Shown: positions 33,761 through 45,500 of the stretch, piece after piece
Layout of the letters: each line of letters opens with the position of its first letter
How positions within the stretch are numbered: the stretch's first letter is position 1
Notes under the pieces: model-generated
Told to the model about the DNA's origin: nothing
The model's input: the letters and a program-made list of their open reading frames with translations, nothing else
Database searches by the model: none
Made by a program: the position numbers and the translations under genes
Assembly: GCF_027744825.2 (NCBI RefSeq)
Contig: NC_071349.1
Coordinates: 6,973,001-7,037,000, forward strand
Direction: 5' to 3'
From: Synchiropus splendidus
Taxonomy: Eukaryota; Chordata; Actinopteri; Syngnathiformes; Callionymidae
DNA: 64,000 bases

Positions 33761-36559
33761 TAATAGATATCAATGAGTTTTTAATTTAATAATTAAATTT
33801 TTAAGGCTACGATATATTTATGATATGATTATAAATATTCTACTTTCCTGTGGGAATATTATTATGGAAATATTTTATTTAAATTTCTAGGAATTCATTA
33901 AAATAAGAAAAAAGGGCTGACATTTTATTTGAAATACTCATGAAAACATAAAAATAATCAGAGCGTCTACCTTTGAAATACAAAACAAGAAGTTGTTAGG
34001 TTTTTCTCCAGCGAACCTTTGATCATGACCCCGGTGCCTCACTGCAGCTAGTTCTTGTGGAACCAAAGACGTCATGTGTTGAGCAGTTTTTAAATCAGTG
34101 TTCATGAGAGTTGGATAAATGTGCTCTGCATGAGAGAAGTTTTCGGGGACTGATCTTCAATGTTACCAAGATATCAGGACGTGGAAAGGTGAGAGACTTC
34201 GGGTCGAGCCCTGGCTGGCCGGGGTTCGGCGCGTGGACGCGGTGTTAAAGGGACGGGACGTGTTTATTTGTAGCATCTTTGAGGATATTTAAAGCAAAGC
34301 CTTCAAAGCTTTATAATAATAACAAGTTTTATACTTTCTGTATCTGTTTATTAACAAAATATAAACTGTTTAAAAAGAGTCTGTTTGTGTTCAATTGGGT
34401 ACTATTCTGAAGGGCGTCTCCACAGATGACTTGGCCTGTTGGTAGATCAACCAAGGAGTTGCTTGGTGGGTGACCTGTTGGGCAGCAGTGACCCTTGTGT
34501 TGAGTGTGTCACTAAACCCCTGTTGGCATCCAAATCTCCAGAAAGGATTGGAGACGTGGCGCGGCAGAGAAGCTGTGTGTTGTGTTTCATGTTGAAGATT
34601 CAGACTTAGTCGCTAATGTAGTCAGGGTCTCTGTATTCCAAACCCTCCTGACCCAACTGGAGCAGCTCACAGACAACGTGACTTCTTGGCCTCACTATGG
34701 CCCAGGAGTCTTCAAAGGGAGTCGAAACTCTGAGCAACATCAACCTCCTCACTTTTTAAGTTAGTATTGTTTTTGCTCTAAACAGGTCCCGATATTTAAT
34801 ATTCCAGAGTATGAAGCTTGGCTTTGTTCAGCAGTTGCATCATCGTTCCTGAGGGAAGCTGCTAAAGTAGCTGCTCCAGGAGAACAAGCAGTGGATCACT
34901 CCTCTGCAGCGTGACTGTGTGCAGCCACCGCGACATGCCGAGACTAGTAATGTGCTCGAGGGGCTGCAGGAACCGATTCTGAGGCTTCCTGGATCTCTCT
35001 GAGCAAAGAGGGTCAAGGCCGCTTCTCTTCTGCGCCGCCCACGTGGCCTGTTGCGCAATGTTTCAACACTGACAGAAATAGTTGAGGAAAGAGTCATTTC
35101 TATTGTCGTATATCCAAGTCACGTCTTGGGAAGATAATATTTAACCGCAGGAGCCGACCCAGATTTGTGTGCTCAGCACGGCGCCGCCCGATCAGGCTGT
35201 TACAGTATCTGTCCGGGTGCCGTCAGTCACTTGTTCTCTCGCTGACCTTCAGGTTTCCACGGTGACAGTCATCTGTCCTTGTTCTTATAATATCTGCCGA
35301 AGCACAGCACACGGCTGATCCCAGACGATTCCCCGGCACACCTCTATTTTTACACTCATCTGAAGGCCAGTTGGTGAGATGCAGTGTCTCCGGAGAGGAC
35401 ATGTATTCTCCACACGTGTTGCATGTGGAGGAAGCGGCCGACACTGTGTTTGAGTTCGGCTCAAACACAGCGTCCGAGGGAGTCATGGCAGAAATACAAA
35501 TGAGGACGAACGTTTAAATGATTCGCTGAAGCTGCAATGAACCAGATGGCTCTTAAAATCTAAAAAAAAAAAAAATACAGATATATACCTTTTTTTTCTC
35601 ATTCATTTAGAAACCTCTCATTCATTGTTTAAATATCTTCCTTTTATTTATTAGTTTTCTCTGGCATTAGAAATATGTTTAACCTCATAACCTGCTTTCC
35701 TCTTTCTACATTAATATTTAAGTTATCTACCCCTGTTTCCAATGTTTTCACAGAAGAGTAATTTAAATTAGTTTTGAGTGAATTTAGTTGTACTTCTGAG
35801 TTTAGTTTTTTGTCTTCAGCGTATCTCATTTAATTTATTTTTTTTAATATTTTATTAATTTACATCATTTTTGCTTTAAAATTATAACTCACATATACAT
35901 ATTTGAATATTTAGAAACATTTTTAATAGGATTTTTTGAGAAATTTATTTCTAGTTGTGTGCATTTGTTTTTATATTTCATCATCATCAGTCACAACATC
36001 AGCTCCGCTCAACTTACACAGACTTGAGACAGCTCCAGGGAATATTGATGACTTATCCCTGGATGAAGTGAGGATCTGTCTCCTGGGCAAATGAAGAGTC
36101 CTAATGGAGCTTATATTGATTCTTCTCTCACTGTAATGAATCACCTGTTATAGCTGGAGCAGCCGCCTCGTGTTTAGTTCATATTTCAACAACCCAAACT
36201 TCCCATCGTGGGAAGAATAAAAGCTCTCTAGTGTCTGGACTCACAGTAAAAGTGGGGAAGCAATGTTAAATGAATAAATAAATAACAATGAATACATAAA
36301 TGAGCATCCATCAATAGGTACTGACCACTGCAGACATGACTTGAGTGGCTGCTGCCGAACACACTTTAAAAAATCAAGGTCGTAATGTTATGACTCTTCT
36401 GCTGACCCCCCAAAAATGACGCATCTATGGGTTGCACCCAACAGATGGAGCGTGTAGGGTTAACGCTGCCAGCCAGGGGGCGTGGTTTAGACCCAACTGT
36501 TTGAAAAAAAAGAGAAGACAACAAAAAAAAAAAAAATCCTGCAGCTGACAGGTTGGACA
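33761..36559. other. Intergenic sequence between arhgef10 and kbtbd11
   Basis: A+T-rich to about 34.0 kb, then mixed; a short G+C-rich patch sits at 34200-34260 and balanced sequence at 34.8-35.5 kb. No ORF or RNA gene is supported. Confidence 0.6.
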
Positions 36560-36839
36560 GCCACTGGTCCCGCTGCCCACGCTGGACTCCTCCAGAACCG
36601 CGCTGAGGAGGAGGGGGTTCCGGACCTGGGCTTGTCTCACTCAGCGGACCTGAGGAGACGGCTGGTTCACGCACCACACTCCTGTCTGCCACGGAGATCT
36701 GGGAGCCACCTCAAGGTTCCGAGGAGAAACAGGACGGATCCATTAAACGGCTCGGTGTCATCGGCAGAAGCAGGTCCGGATCGTCGGTGAGGGGCTGGTC
36801 GATGCACTGCAACTGCGCCTCTGTGGCGCGTTTGGTCAG
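36560..36839 (+). other. kbtbd11: Probable untranslated first exon and promoter zone of kbtbd11
   Basis: A G+C-rich stretch after a poly-A tract ends in a strong donor GTCAG|GTAGGT (GT at 36840-36841). A weaker alternative donor is CG|GTGAGG near 36786. The matching acceptor CTCCCGGCAG ends at 37805. The transcription start is not determined. Confidence 0.4.
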
Positions 36840-37179
36840 GTAGGTGACACGAAAGGACGGAATCACTGGGACCTCGCTCCATATCCACCGGAACCCGTGT
36901 GTTCTTATTTCAGTTTCAGCCTTTTAGTTTTTAAAATATTTTGTTCCACGTCCGGAATCATGCCACACGCCCTTTTTTTTGATATATTGGAATCGTAATT
37001 CCGATGTGCGCATGCGCAGGCGCTGCTCCTAGATTAACACAGCGGCGGTGATTATTGCGCTTTAACGGATTGTAGACGTCGTTAATCTCCAGATGTGGTT
37101 CCCAAATATCCCTGTAGGGTTCGATTAGACGTTGAATGTCTAGTACCACGCATGAGACTGAAGTTTGAACCTGTGTTGA

Positions 37180-37193
37180 GCGACATCTAGTGG
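37180..37193 (-). promoter_or_regulatory. CTCF-like motif
   Basis: The reverse complement CCACTAGATGTCGC fits the CTCF core with one weak position. It lies in the probable kbtbd11 first intron. Confidence 0.35.
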
Positions 37194-37834
37194 TAAGTGG
37201 ATGTTCATAAATGACCGAGCTAAACTGGGGTGAACTAAAAACCCATTTAATGCTCTGACAAACCGCATAAAAACAAAGCCAGATTTGCTCCTATAAAACG
37301 AGCATTTTAGTTGTCACCCGCTTATATGTCATTTTACGAGAACTGCAAAATTGTTATTGTTTTAATAAAATCCTGACAATCTTTTAAGATAACGTTTAAA
37401 ATAAATATTTTTAACCAAGAAAAATATCGTGTTCTGTACTCACTGAAACCCAGAGAAGCTGAGCATCAGCCATCGCAGTGTATTTACTACATGTGAAGGT
37501 GGTGTGGAACCTCAAACCTCATGTTTCATCCAAGTCACAAGCTTCATCTGAACTTCCCGATTTACCACCGTTGCTAAGGAATCTCAAAATAATAATTCAA
37601 ACGCAGTTATGTAACGGACTCATGTGAGGGTGAGGGGGTCTCTGTGTCTTGCTCAAGGGCTTCATATTTGGGGAACTACACTGCCAGTCCACTTTTCATA
37701 CAGACGGACAGCCCACCAAAGGGTGTCCTCTAGTGACCGGAATATGTAACTGCATGTTTTTTCTTTTCTTTTTCGTCACCACTGCCTTTGTCTCCCTCCC
37801 GGCAGGTGAATCGCGCTCTCTAGTCTCCGCTCAA

Positions 37835-37858
37835 CATGCCCCGTGAGCAGCAGACCCA
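37835..37858 (+). CDS. Upstream ORF in kbtbd11 leader
   Basis: ATG at 37835 opens a 7-codon frame (MPREQQTH) that ends TGA at 37856-37858, nine bases before the main ATG. It lies in the exon that starts at 37806. Such short leaders often lower translation of the main frame; here that is inference. Confidence 0.5.
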
Positions 37859-37867
37859 CTGACCAGG

Positions 37868-39538
37868 ATGAGCGAGGGGCAGAGAGGAGGGGGGGTGACT
37901 GCGGCCCACACTGACGGAAGTCATGTGTCTGGATTCCTCCAGGACGACCCTGTCTTTGAGAAGGAGTACCTGCTGGACGGACGGCTGATGGCAAACTGCC
38001 GCGTCGGTCCTGCGACTGGAAACGGCTCAGCTAAAAGTGACCTGCTCCCTGGTGCTGACGCAGGTGCTGAGCGGCACTGTAGCCAGATCCACAATGGCGC
38101 CAGACCCAAGCAAGAAAACCATCAGTCGTCGCAAAAGAAAGCGGCGCCGGACTTGGTCATCGAGGTGGGCGGTCAGACCATCAACGCTCACAAGTCCGTT
38201 CTGGCCGAGAAGAGCGACTACTTCAAGGCCCGGGTCTCTCGAGACATCCTCAAGGTCAAGGGGGTCAGCTACAAGACCCTGTCCACTTTGATCGACTATA
38301 TCTACAACGGCAGCATGAACGTTTCCAAGGACAACGTGGTGGAGGTCATCACGGGGGCGAAGATCCTCCAGATCCCCTGCGCGGTGCAGGTGGCCATGGA
38401 GCGCATGTCGGAGCAGGTCACGGCCGATAACTGCTACGAGATCTTAACCATTGCGAAGAAGCAGCGACTGAACGAGTTGAAGGAAACGGCTTATGGGTTC
38501 ATGAGCGACAACTTCCTGCAGGTGCTCAAGGACCCGGCGGTGTACGGTCGCCTGACGGGGTCGGAGCGCGATCTTATCCTGAAGAAAAGAATGGAGGGGA
38601 GAAAGACCCTCATGGCGGCCGAGATCAACGACGTGTTTGATCGCGTCGGGAGTCGGCCGCCGAGTCGCTGCAGCAGCCGACCCCAGAGCCCCTTGTCGGT
38701 GGGCTCCCTGGAGGAGAACCACATGATTTACTGCTTCAGTGAGACAGAGAACGACTGGCGGGCTCTGACAGCGATGCCCGAGGACGTCAACACGAAAGGC
38801 TGTGGAATCTGCACCATGTTCAACTACCTGTTTGTTGCTGGTGGGATTAAAGGTCACGGGGAGAAGGGGAAAGTCTCCGACAAGGTCTTCTGCTATAACC
38901 CTATAACCAACCGCTGGTCTGAGATCCGAGCCATGAGCCAGGCCCGGGCGCAGCTCAAGCTGGTGTCCATGGATGGGTACCTGTATGCCATCGGTGGGGA
39001 GTGTCTCTTCACCGTGGAGAAGTACGACCCTCGTATGGACCGCTGGACCTCAGTGGCCCCTTTGCCCAAAGGAGCCTTCGCTGTCGCTCATGAGGCGACG
39101 ACATGCAGCGGAGAACTCTACGTGTCGGGCGGCTCCCTCTTCTACCGGCTTCTCAGGTACGACCTGAAGCGGGACGAGTGGCAGGAGTGCCCGTACAACA
39201 ACAGCAGGAAGAAATCCACCGACATGGTGGCGCTGAAGAGCTTCCTCTACCGCTTCGACGTGAGCCGCGAGCAGGGCATCACCGTCTTCAAGTACAACAC
39301 CATCGTGAAAATGTGGCACGACTGCGCCTCCCAGAGGCTCGGGAGTTCCCTCCCCTTCCGCTGCGTGGTGATGGACAACTGCATCTACTGCGTGAACAAA
39401 AGCCAGACTCTGGTGTTCGTGGTGGAGGAGGACGGCGCCTACTTCGTGGAGGAGCCGCTGAAGGCTCCTGTGGAAGCTAAAGGAGTTCTCTTCCCCTTCG
39501 TGCTCACGCTGCGTGAGAAGGCTGAGAAGGTCACATAA
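37868..39538 (+). CDS. kbtbd11: Kelch repeat and BTB domain-containing protein 11
   Basis: A single-exon frame of 556 residues. A low-complexity N-terminus (1-90) precedes a BTB domain at about 92-183 (DLVIEVGGQTINAHKSVLAE, then SDYFKARVSRDILKVKGVSY). A BACK domain at about 184-265 starts VTADNCYEILTIAKKQRL. Kelch repeats run from about 284 to 545; repeats with GG and W marks include 316-360 (FVAGGIKGHG, ITNRWSEI), 363-401 (LYAIGGECLFTVEKYDPRMD) and 402-441 (LYVSGGSLF, RDEWQECP). BTB-BACK-kelch proteins usually bind cullin-3 through BTB and recruit substrates through the kelch propeller; the substrate here is not deducible. The human protein is about 620 residues, so the N-terminus is shorter. 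The start ATG (CAGGATGA) is the first in frame after the 37856 stop. It is G+C-rich relative to its flanks. Confidence 0.95.
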   Translation: MSEGQRGGGVTAAHTDGSHVSGFLQDDPVFEKEYLLDGRLMANCRVGPATGNGSAKSDLLPGADAGAERHCSQIHNGARPKQENHQSSQKKAAPDLVIEVGGQTINAHKSVLAEKSDYFKARVSRDILKVKGVSYKTLSTLIDYIYNGSMNVSKDNVVEVITGAKILQIPCAVQVAMERMSEQVTADNCYEILTIAKKQRLNELKETAYGFMSDNFLQVLKDPAVYGRLTGSERDLILKKRMEGRKTLMAAEINDVFDRVGSRPPSRCSSRPQSPLSVGSLEENHMIYCFSETENDWRALTAMPEDVNTKGCGICTMFNYLFVAGGIKGHGEKGKVSDKVFCYNPITNRWSEIRAMSQARAQLKLVSMDGYLYAIGGECLFTVEKYDPRMDRWTSVAPLPKGAFAVAHEATTCSGELYVSGGSLFYRLLRYDLKRDEWQECPYNNSRKKSTDMVALKSFLYRFDVSREQGITVFKYNTIVKMWHDCASQRLGSSLPFRCVVMDNCIYCVNKSQTLVFVVEEDGAYFVEEPLKAPVEAKGVLFPFVLTLREKAEKVT

Positions 39539-40509
39539 GAGTTGGACTCGGTTCCCGCTGTTCGCTTTGGATCTCATCGCCTGTTTACAATGGAATGTGT
39601 TTGCATGTGTAACAGGATTAAGCCTTAAAAAAACTGCTGACTTCACAAAAACTTGCTCAGTCCCTTCAGGATTTTGCTGCAGTACTGAAGAGCTAGACTA
39701 TAGAGGCAGAATCGGTCTGCAGTCCAGTCCACCATCCCTTAACTTGCAAACAGAACCAAGAGCGCCACCAGGTACAGTTAAGAAACACAGTCAGAAAGGT
39801 CCCTCTGAGCGGTTCCCCAAGTTCATTTGCACATTTTATCTGCACAAGGTGAAGATGCCTTGCTGTTTAACTGTTTATCTTACTATAAACGTAACTGCAG
39901 TAAAACTGTAGCTGTTATACAATTTAAATTCAAGTCGACTTCCTCTCTGCGCACTGAATCATGGAATGACAGCGAAATCTTGAGGCGACTGACTTGTGAG
40001 TGGTGAACCTCCAGTGTTGTGGTGTACTTTTCCACGCCAACATGACAAGGACCTGACCGGTGTTGCGGCTGTTAGAAAGTGCCCGCTTTGCGCCCCAGAA
40101 GAAGGCGTCCATGCAGAGCAGCGTCGCTGACTTCAGTCTCCCACAGTGTTTCTGGGGGAACTCGTTCTGAGGGCCTCCTCCCACTTGAACACCTCACTAG
40201 AGAGGCATCCAAGAGACATCCTGACAAGATGCCAGAGCCATCGCAAAGGGCTTCTTTACTATGAGTCTCTCCTTCAGTAAGAAAAAACTCATTTGTATCC
40301 CTGATTTTTTTCGGTCTCTAGATACTGTCTTTTGGCTCAGCTCTTTCTTTGACCGATCTGTCCTTCCATCTCTGTCCTTCCCTCACTTGTGAACAAGATA
40401 CTTCTCCACCTAGTGGACGATCTCGGGCATTATATTTTGCTCTAACAAATGATCTATGCGACAACCAAAATTCCCGACCTTACTGTCTTACTGACCTAAT
40501 TCTGTCACA

Positions 40510-40540
40510 TAATCTAATCTAATCTGATCTAATCTAATCT
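40510..40540. repeat. (AATCT)n pentanucleotide repeat
   Basis: Six units of AATCT, one of which reads GATCT, inside the kbtbd11 3' UTR. Confidence 0.85.
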
Positions 40541-41165
40541 GAACTGTCAGGTGGGTGTGCTGCGGTGCTGTGGACAGCTGTTAAAAGTGCTTTCAGCTTT
40601 CACGTTCCAGCAGACATCTTTCTTACTGTGCAACGTGGACAGTCTTCCTCAGCCTATTTTTTTTAAAAGAGAAAGATGTGGTGTCTCCCTGATAGAAACT
40701 CTTCACTGGAGGGTTTCCAAATGATAAACCACAAACATATGAACCTTCGGATCTTTGGCAAATCGTGGCTACAAATTTAGAGAAGCATCACAATCTGAAG
40801 CACAACAAGGTTTGGAGATAAAAGCACAATAACAAAGGTCCTATTTGAAGCATTTACCAAAGATTTAAAGACAAATGCCCCCAATTTCTGTGAGAAATGA
40901 CTCAATATTTAACTTCAGATCGGCTTTAAAAACCCTCCACAACTCCTGCTGTCATGTTCTCTGATGCTGTTATTCGCTGCTGTTGTCATAGTGAGAGATT
41001 TAGAAAGGAGCTGATGCTTTTCATAAGATTTGTAACGCAGTTCAGTTTTGTATGGGGCTTTGGATCTGCTGCTGTGATGGACAGTGAAGTGAACGCTTTT
41101 ATTATGCAAGTACATGGATGTGGGGAATTCAAGCTGTTGGATAACGTTTGAAAACAAGTGCTATG

Positions 41166-41171
41166 AATAAA
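41166..41171 (+). terminator. kbtbd11: Polyadenylation signal AATAAA
   Basis: AATAAA followed by TTTTGTGTCC; it is the first canonical hexamer I found after kbtbd11. Confidence 0.55.
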
Positions 41172-41227
41172 ATATTTTGTGTCCAATAAGGGCGTTTTGC
41201 TTGACTCGCTTCAAGAAATTGAGAAAC

Positions 41228-41242
41228 ACTGCCATCTTGTGG
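41228..41242 (-). promoter_or_regulatory. CTCF-like motif
   Basis: The reverse complement CCACAAGATGGCAGT fits the CTCF core. It lies just after the probable kbtbd11 3' end. Confidence 0.45.
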
Positions 41243-42083
41243 AGAGGAAGTATAACTACAGTCTGACGCCACGCCGTTTTCTGCTAATAAAAAAGACACT
41301 ATCTATTATCTACGAATCAAGCTTTGAATTGGTGATATTTACGATAAAGAAAAAACATTATTGGAAGTTCCGGAACTTATTAACAAGTCACATGTTCCAA
41401 ACATCATGATGCATCACATTTAGTTTAATTGAGCCATAAATGTTGGATTATATTAATTTAACTGAAAAATATTGTCGTCATAGGACAGTTCAACCTGGAG
41501 AACATATACATATTTTTGTATTGATTACAATGCTGGAATACCTGAAATAAAATAACTTGATATCATATTTATTTTTTCTAGTTAGTTACTCTAACTAGAA
41601 AAACTTAAAATAACAGATTTGATCTGATTTTGTGTTTTTCCCCTGCAATATAAGAACCTGAGATGCCAACCTCTTCGTCTTTTTCTTTCGGCTTATGAAA
41701 TAATAATCAATTGTTTGTTTAAAAATAGGCTCGTTCACTCATTTGCCATTGTCCGAATTGCCTATATTTTCTCTGGAAAGAATCCAAAAGAATTAAAATA
41801 GCAATTACTTCCCCGATGAAAATGCACCTTCACTGTCGAAGGTCATTTTTTTCAACTGCTTTAAAAAAGTACGCAGTTTAACTTGATTTTCTCAGCTAAA
41901 TATTATAAAAACTGATTAAAAATAGAGTTTTATCTCTTGATTTATGTGCATACTATCATTATCATTTATTTTTTTAGTGTTTTTTTTTAGCCTAACGACG
42001 ACACTGACATCCCATTTGTGGAGCGTATAAAGGACTGTTATTATCCCAGTTTATTGTATCTCCGTTGTCAGTGTAGTATTTGA

Positions 42084-42098
42084 CCACTGGAGGGCAGT
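42084..42098 (+). promoter_or_regulatory. CTCF-like motif
   Basis: CCACTGGAGGGCAGT is a good match to the CTCF core. Confidence 0.5.
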
Positions 42099-43006
42099 AG
42101 AAGCCCGCTGTAACCGATCCACTCCCGTCCTCCTATTCGCTTTGGGTGTTCAGCTCACCACCACTGCAGATCACCGTTGGGATCATTTGCCACAACTAAA
42201 TAAGAAATCTTTCTCACGACTAAAAAAGAAATCGTCTCAGGAAAATTACATTGTTGTGTTGAAACAAAGGCGATAAATAACAAGTGCCAGTAAATATTAT
42301 TTGTCGTATGAATGCGTTGTTTGCGTGACAGATTACTACAAAAACGTTGAAGTAACTAAAAGAAAGTGAGATCCTGTTTTTCCCATCTCCATGGTGACAT
42401 CCATAACCTAGTCACACTGGAAGATGTATGGTCATAAGATGTTCGTAAAAGTGCCGGCTACATGTAGAAGATCCTGTTACACACCTATATTATTGACAAT
42501 TTAAATAGATGCTATTTAAGACCCTTTAAATGCAAATGAAAAATATATTTGGATCAACTTAGTTTGTTTTGTAGTCTGGACTCAATGTCCATAAATTGGT
42601 GTCTTGAATGTTGCTGAGGTCCTGCATATGTTTCCGCAACACATTGCTCTGATGAATCACATGACACCATGTGCCCAGTGTTGAAGGAGTCTTTGTCTCA
42701 CCGTTCAAACGACTCAGAGCAGTACGGAGGGATTCTGCGTGGAAGTGAGCTGAATCTCGGCAGGGTAAATTACATGATATAAAAGACGCTTTTGAACTGT
42801 AAGAAGTGTGTGAATAGAGTGAAGGCTCTTAAGATTCTGGATTGTTAATGAGTTTTCATGATTAATATTCAACAGAAATCACATCTGCCTTTCAGTCTTT
42901 CATGCAGACTAAAACCTGGTACAAACACACTTGAACCCAATGCTGTGTGACTTTGCCGCTCTGCGCCACAGGCCTTGGCAGTGAGAAAAAAATATGCACT
43001 CACCAC

Positions 43007-43021
43007 CCAGCGGGGGGCAGT
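43007..43021 (+). promoter_or_regulatory. CTCF-like motif (strong)
   Basis: CCAGCGGGGGGCAGT differs at one position from the textbook CTCF core CCAGCAGGGGGCAGT. Confidence 0.6.
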
Positions 43022-43296
43022 GTAGTCCTTCCTTACAATGGGCTGTTGAGCCAGAAGAAGAAACTTACCAACCAACTCAGTGATGAGATGCAAGGGTGGA
43101 TTCAGTTCACCCCTGTGCTGTCGCCTGACTCCCACACCACATGCTTTCTTAGTCTCAGTGGCGCCACCAGCGGGCCGCTCTCTGCAACTGACAGGGCCTG
43201 GAGGAGAGATCTTTCTAATCCCTGGGCAGATTTCTCAAAGGGGGAAGACCAGAAGATGTTGGGCATCAGGGATAGGCCTTCACAGATGTATTCAGT

Positions 43297-43975
43297 CAGC
43301 CATGTGGACCAAGATCCTCCAGCTCAAGCTGCTGGTGGTTGAGAAAACCCTCCATCACCTCTACATTCTGGTTCACTGGGACAGTTCTATCTCAGCCAGG
43401 ATCTTGGCAAGGGCTTCTATTTCGTGTCGCTCAAGAGACGCCTGCAGGGATCACATTTTGGGACAATTCAGAAGATTCTCCGCCTCAACCAGGCTGCCGC
43501 CTGATGCCTCCAGTTCTTCAGGTGGCAGGGACAACACCATCGCTGCCTCCTGTTGCAGACACACCATTCCATTCTTCCCCACTGTACAGAGCCTGAGGTG
43601 GACCTGGATGTTGTCCTCTTCATACTTGAAGAAATGGGTCACTCTTAAGTGGTGTGAGTTCACTTCCATCAGGCTCAGCATCTGCACTATTGTGGGCATA
43701 TAGGCCTGGCCAAGCTGTTGCTGTGCTTCTGCCCAACCCATTGGTGACCTGATCTTTGCCAGGAGCTCACAGGACTCAGCCCCCTGCAAGGCATTTTGAG
43801 GTGCACAATAGCACTGGACATTCGATCCTCCAACATGGCTCTTGTGATGGCTCTCCTCTCAGCATGGTGTGGCCATCTCTAGTTCTCAGGAGACACCAGG
43901 TTCCTCACCTCCTCAGGCTGTAGGCTCCTCCACTGCTCTCATCTGAGGGGTTCCAGCTCAGATCTGTGATGCTGG
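43297..43975 (-). pseudogene. Decayed coding relic (unidentified protein)
   Basis: On the minus strand, coding-like sequence runs through at least three overlapping frames. First is a block EEVRNLVSPEN, a stop, then RRAITRAMLEDRMSSAIVHL. After a frameshift near 43790 comes LAKIRSPMGWAEAQQQLGQA, then HLRVTHFFKYEEDNIQVHLR and SLPPEELEASGGSLVEAENL. An in-frame TGA follows at 43451-43453, with the frame continuing SLQASLERHEIEALAKILAE. A second frameshift near 43376 leads to VNQNVEVMEGFLNHQQLELE and a stop. The composition reads like a real cytosolic helical protein. I do not recognise the family. It could be a processed retrocopy or a fragment of a duplicated gene; no poly-A tail or exon borders are evident. 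Confidence 0.65.
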
Positions 43976-43999
43976 GGACTCAACTTTTGCCTGCATGAA

Positions 44000-45350
44000 C
44001 CTCCTTCACATGATTTCAGACCCCAACAAACAAGTCCACAGGTGCTGCTTTTGTTTTGAAGGGTAGGAAAATACTGCCCCCCACAGGTTGGTGGGTGCAT
44101 TTTTTCCTCCTTGTCAAGACAGAACATTGGGATAACCCAGAATTCATGGCACTTGCTTGAGGTAAAGAACGTGTTACAAAGGTAATTCTGGCCAAAAATA
44201 CTATAAACAATGATATGATAAATGTGGATGTGCTTCCAAAAAGAGAAAGAACAGAGAGAGGGCTAAATTACTGAAAGCACCTCTGTACCAAGAGATCAAT
44301 TGTGAGGAATACACAACACAACTTTGAGCAGAAATGTTGCTTGATCTAGTGAAACTTTGAACCTCAATATTGAGACTCTGAAAAAACAAGTGAATATTGG
44401 AACCCAAACCAGAACATCTTCATGTGTTTGGGGTCCAAACCAGTGAAATAACGGAGGTAATGTTTACTCCTTGTTCACGCAATAATTAAATTTGGATCCA
44501 AAATCGAAATGAGGCAGACATATTTATATAAAGAAAGTTTCTTATTAGTGTGGTGGCCATCATCAGCGTTGTTAATGGTTCATTAAATAACTGTCACAGA
44601 AGGAAATTCTCATTTACACGGGTTGGAAGTCTTGTCAGACAAAATGGCCTTTCATGTCATTCGGCGAGATCGAAGGTTGTCAGCGGACACAAACGGGAAA
44701 GTCATGTGGCTCAGACAACAGATTATTAAAGTAAGGTGTCCAGGGATGAAAACGTTGACCAAAGAGTTTCAGATATTTCAGCACATACTCGTCCTGACCA
44801 GCATCACTACTTTTTTGTTCAGATGTATTTGGCTCTTACATTACAGTACATTGAAGGAAATCTCTGTGAATCCCAAACTTACCGTAGGATTTTATAAAAC
44901 TTTAACCTGAGCCGAGGTTCGCCCGTTGGGTTTGTGCTGCTCTTAAGATTCCAGGCTGTAAATATTGCCTCTCTATTGACTGTCAGCGAACGTCTTTCAG
45001 AACCCAGGGAAGAGCAGCTTTGTCTAGCTTTCCTTAATTCCAAGAGGAGCCTCAGTAACAGGTATTTCATGAGCACTGTCCGCGGCCCCCGGGTCATCTG
45101 GAAGCTTGTTATCTTGCCAGGAGCACTGAGGGAGTCAGTACGATGGGAGATGTGAAGCTGTTGCTACCTGACAAATTGCACTGGTTTGTAGTGTCTTGTG
45201 GGTCAGTCAATAAAAGTCTTCTTGAAACACCTTCTGGCTTCCACATCGTGTGGCAAACCTCCCTGCATCAAGCTTCTCTGAGCGCATGCTTTTCGTTGTT
45301 TGGAATTTACATGTAATGTACAACAAAAGCACAGGTAGTGGAAGCATTTA
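44000..45350. other. Intergenic, no gene seen
   Basis: Unique sequence with two balanced-composition blocks (44560-44740, 44920-45150) that might be conserved non-coding elements. No supported ORF or RNA. Confidence 0.5.
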
Positions 45351-45357
45351 TAAGAAC

Positions 45358-45500
45358 TAGGGATCCACCGAAAGTGGCCCGATAAGTCCATTTTCTGTCA
45401 TCAGCCGAAAGACTTTCCCAACCAAAACAACGTGGCCAAAACCAAATGTGGCGATGACACTAGAGCGTCATTGCCTGGACACAGCCAACATCTGCTAGAG
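45358..45500. mobile_element. hAT-like terminal fragment (tentative)
   Basis: 'CTAGGGATCCACCGAAAGTGG', followed by repeated GCCGAAA and GGCCAAAACCAAATGTGG motifs, resembles the ends of fish hAT non-autonomous elements that begin TAGGGATGCACCGA. The opposite terminus was not found. Confidence 0.35.

Larger units (their letters stand above)
39539..41190 (+). other. kbtbd11: kbtbd11 3' untranslated region (inferred)
   Basis: No gene is seen after the stop at 39536-39538. A canonical AATAAA lies at 41166-41171 with GT-rich sequence after it. This gives a UTR of about 1.65 kb if that signal is used. Confidence 0.55.
41191..42860. other. Intergenic, A+T-rich
   Basis: Mostly A+T-rich DNA. Besides two CTCF-like motifs (41228, 42084) nothing stands out. 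Confidence 0.6.

Noticed and set aside
38444..38857. 137-codon minus-strand frame
   Set aside because: Antisense shadow of the kbtbd11 BTB/BACK-kelch region.
39050..39646. 198-codon open frame on the minus strand
   Set aside because: It is the antisense shadow of the G+C-rich kbtbd11 coding exon; no start context or domain of its own.
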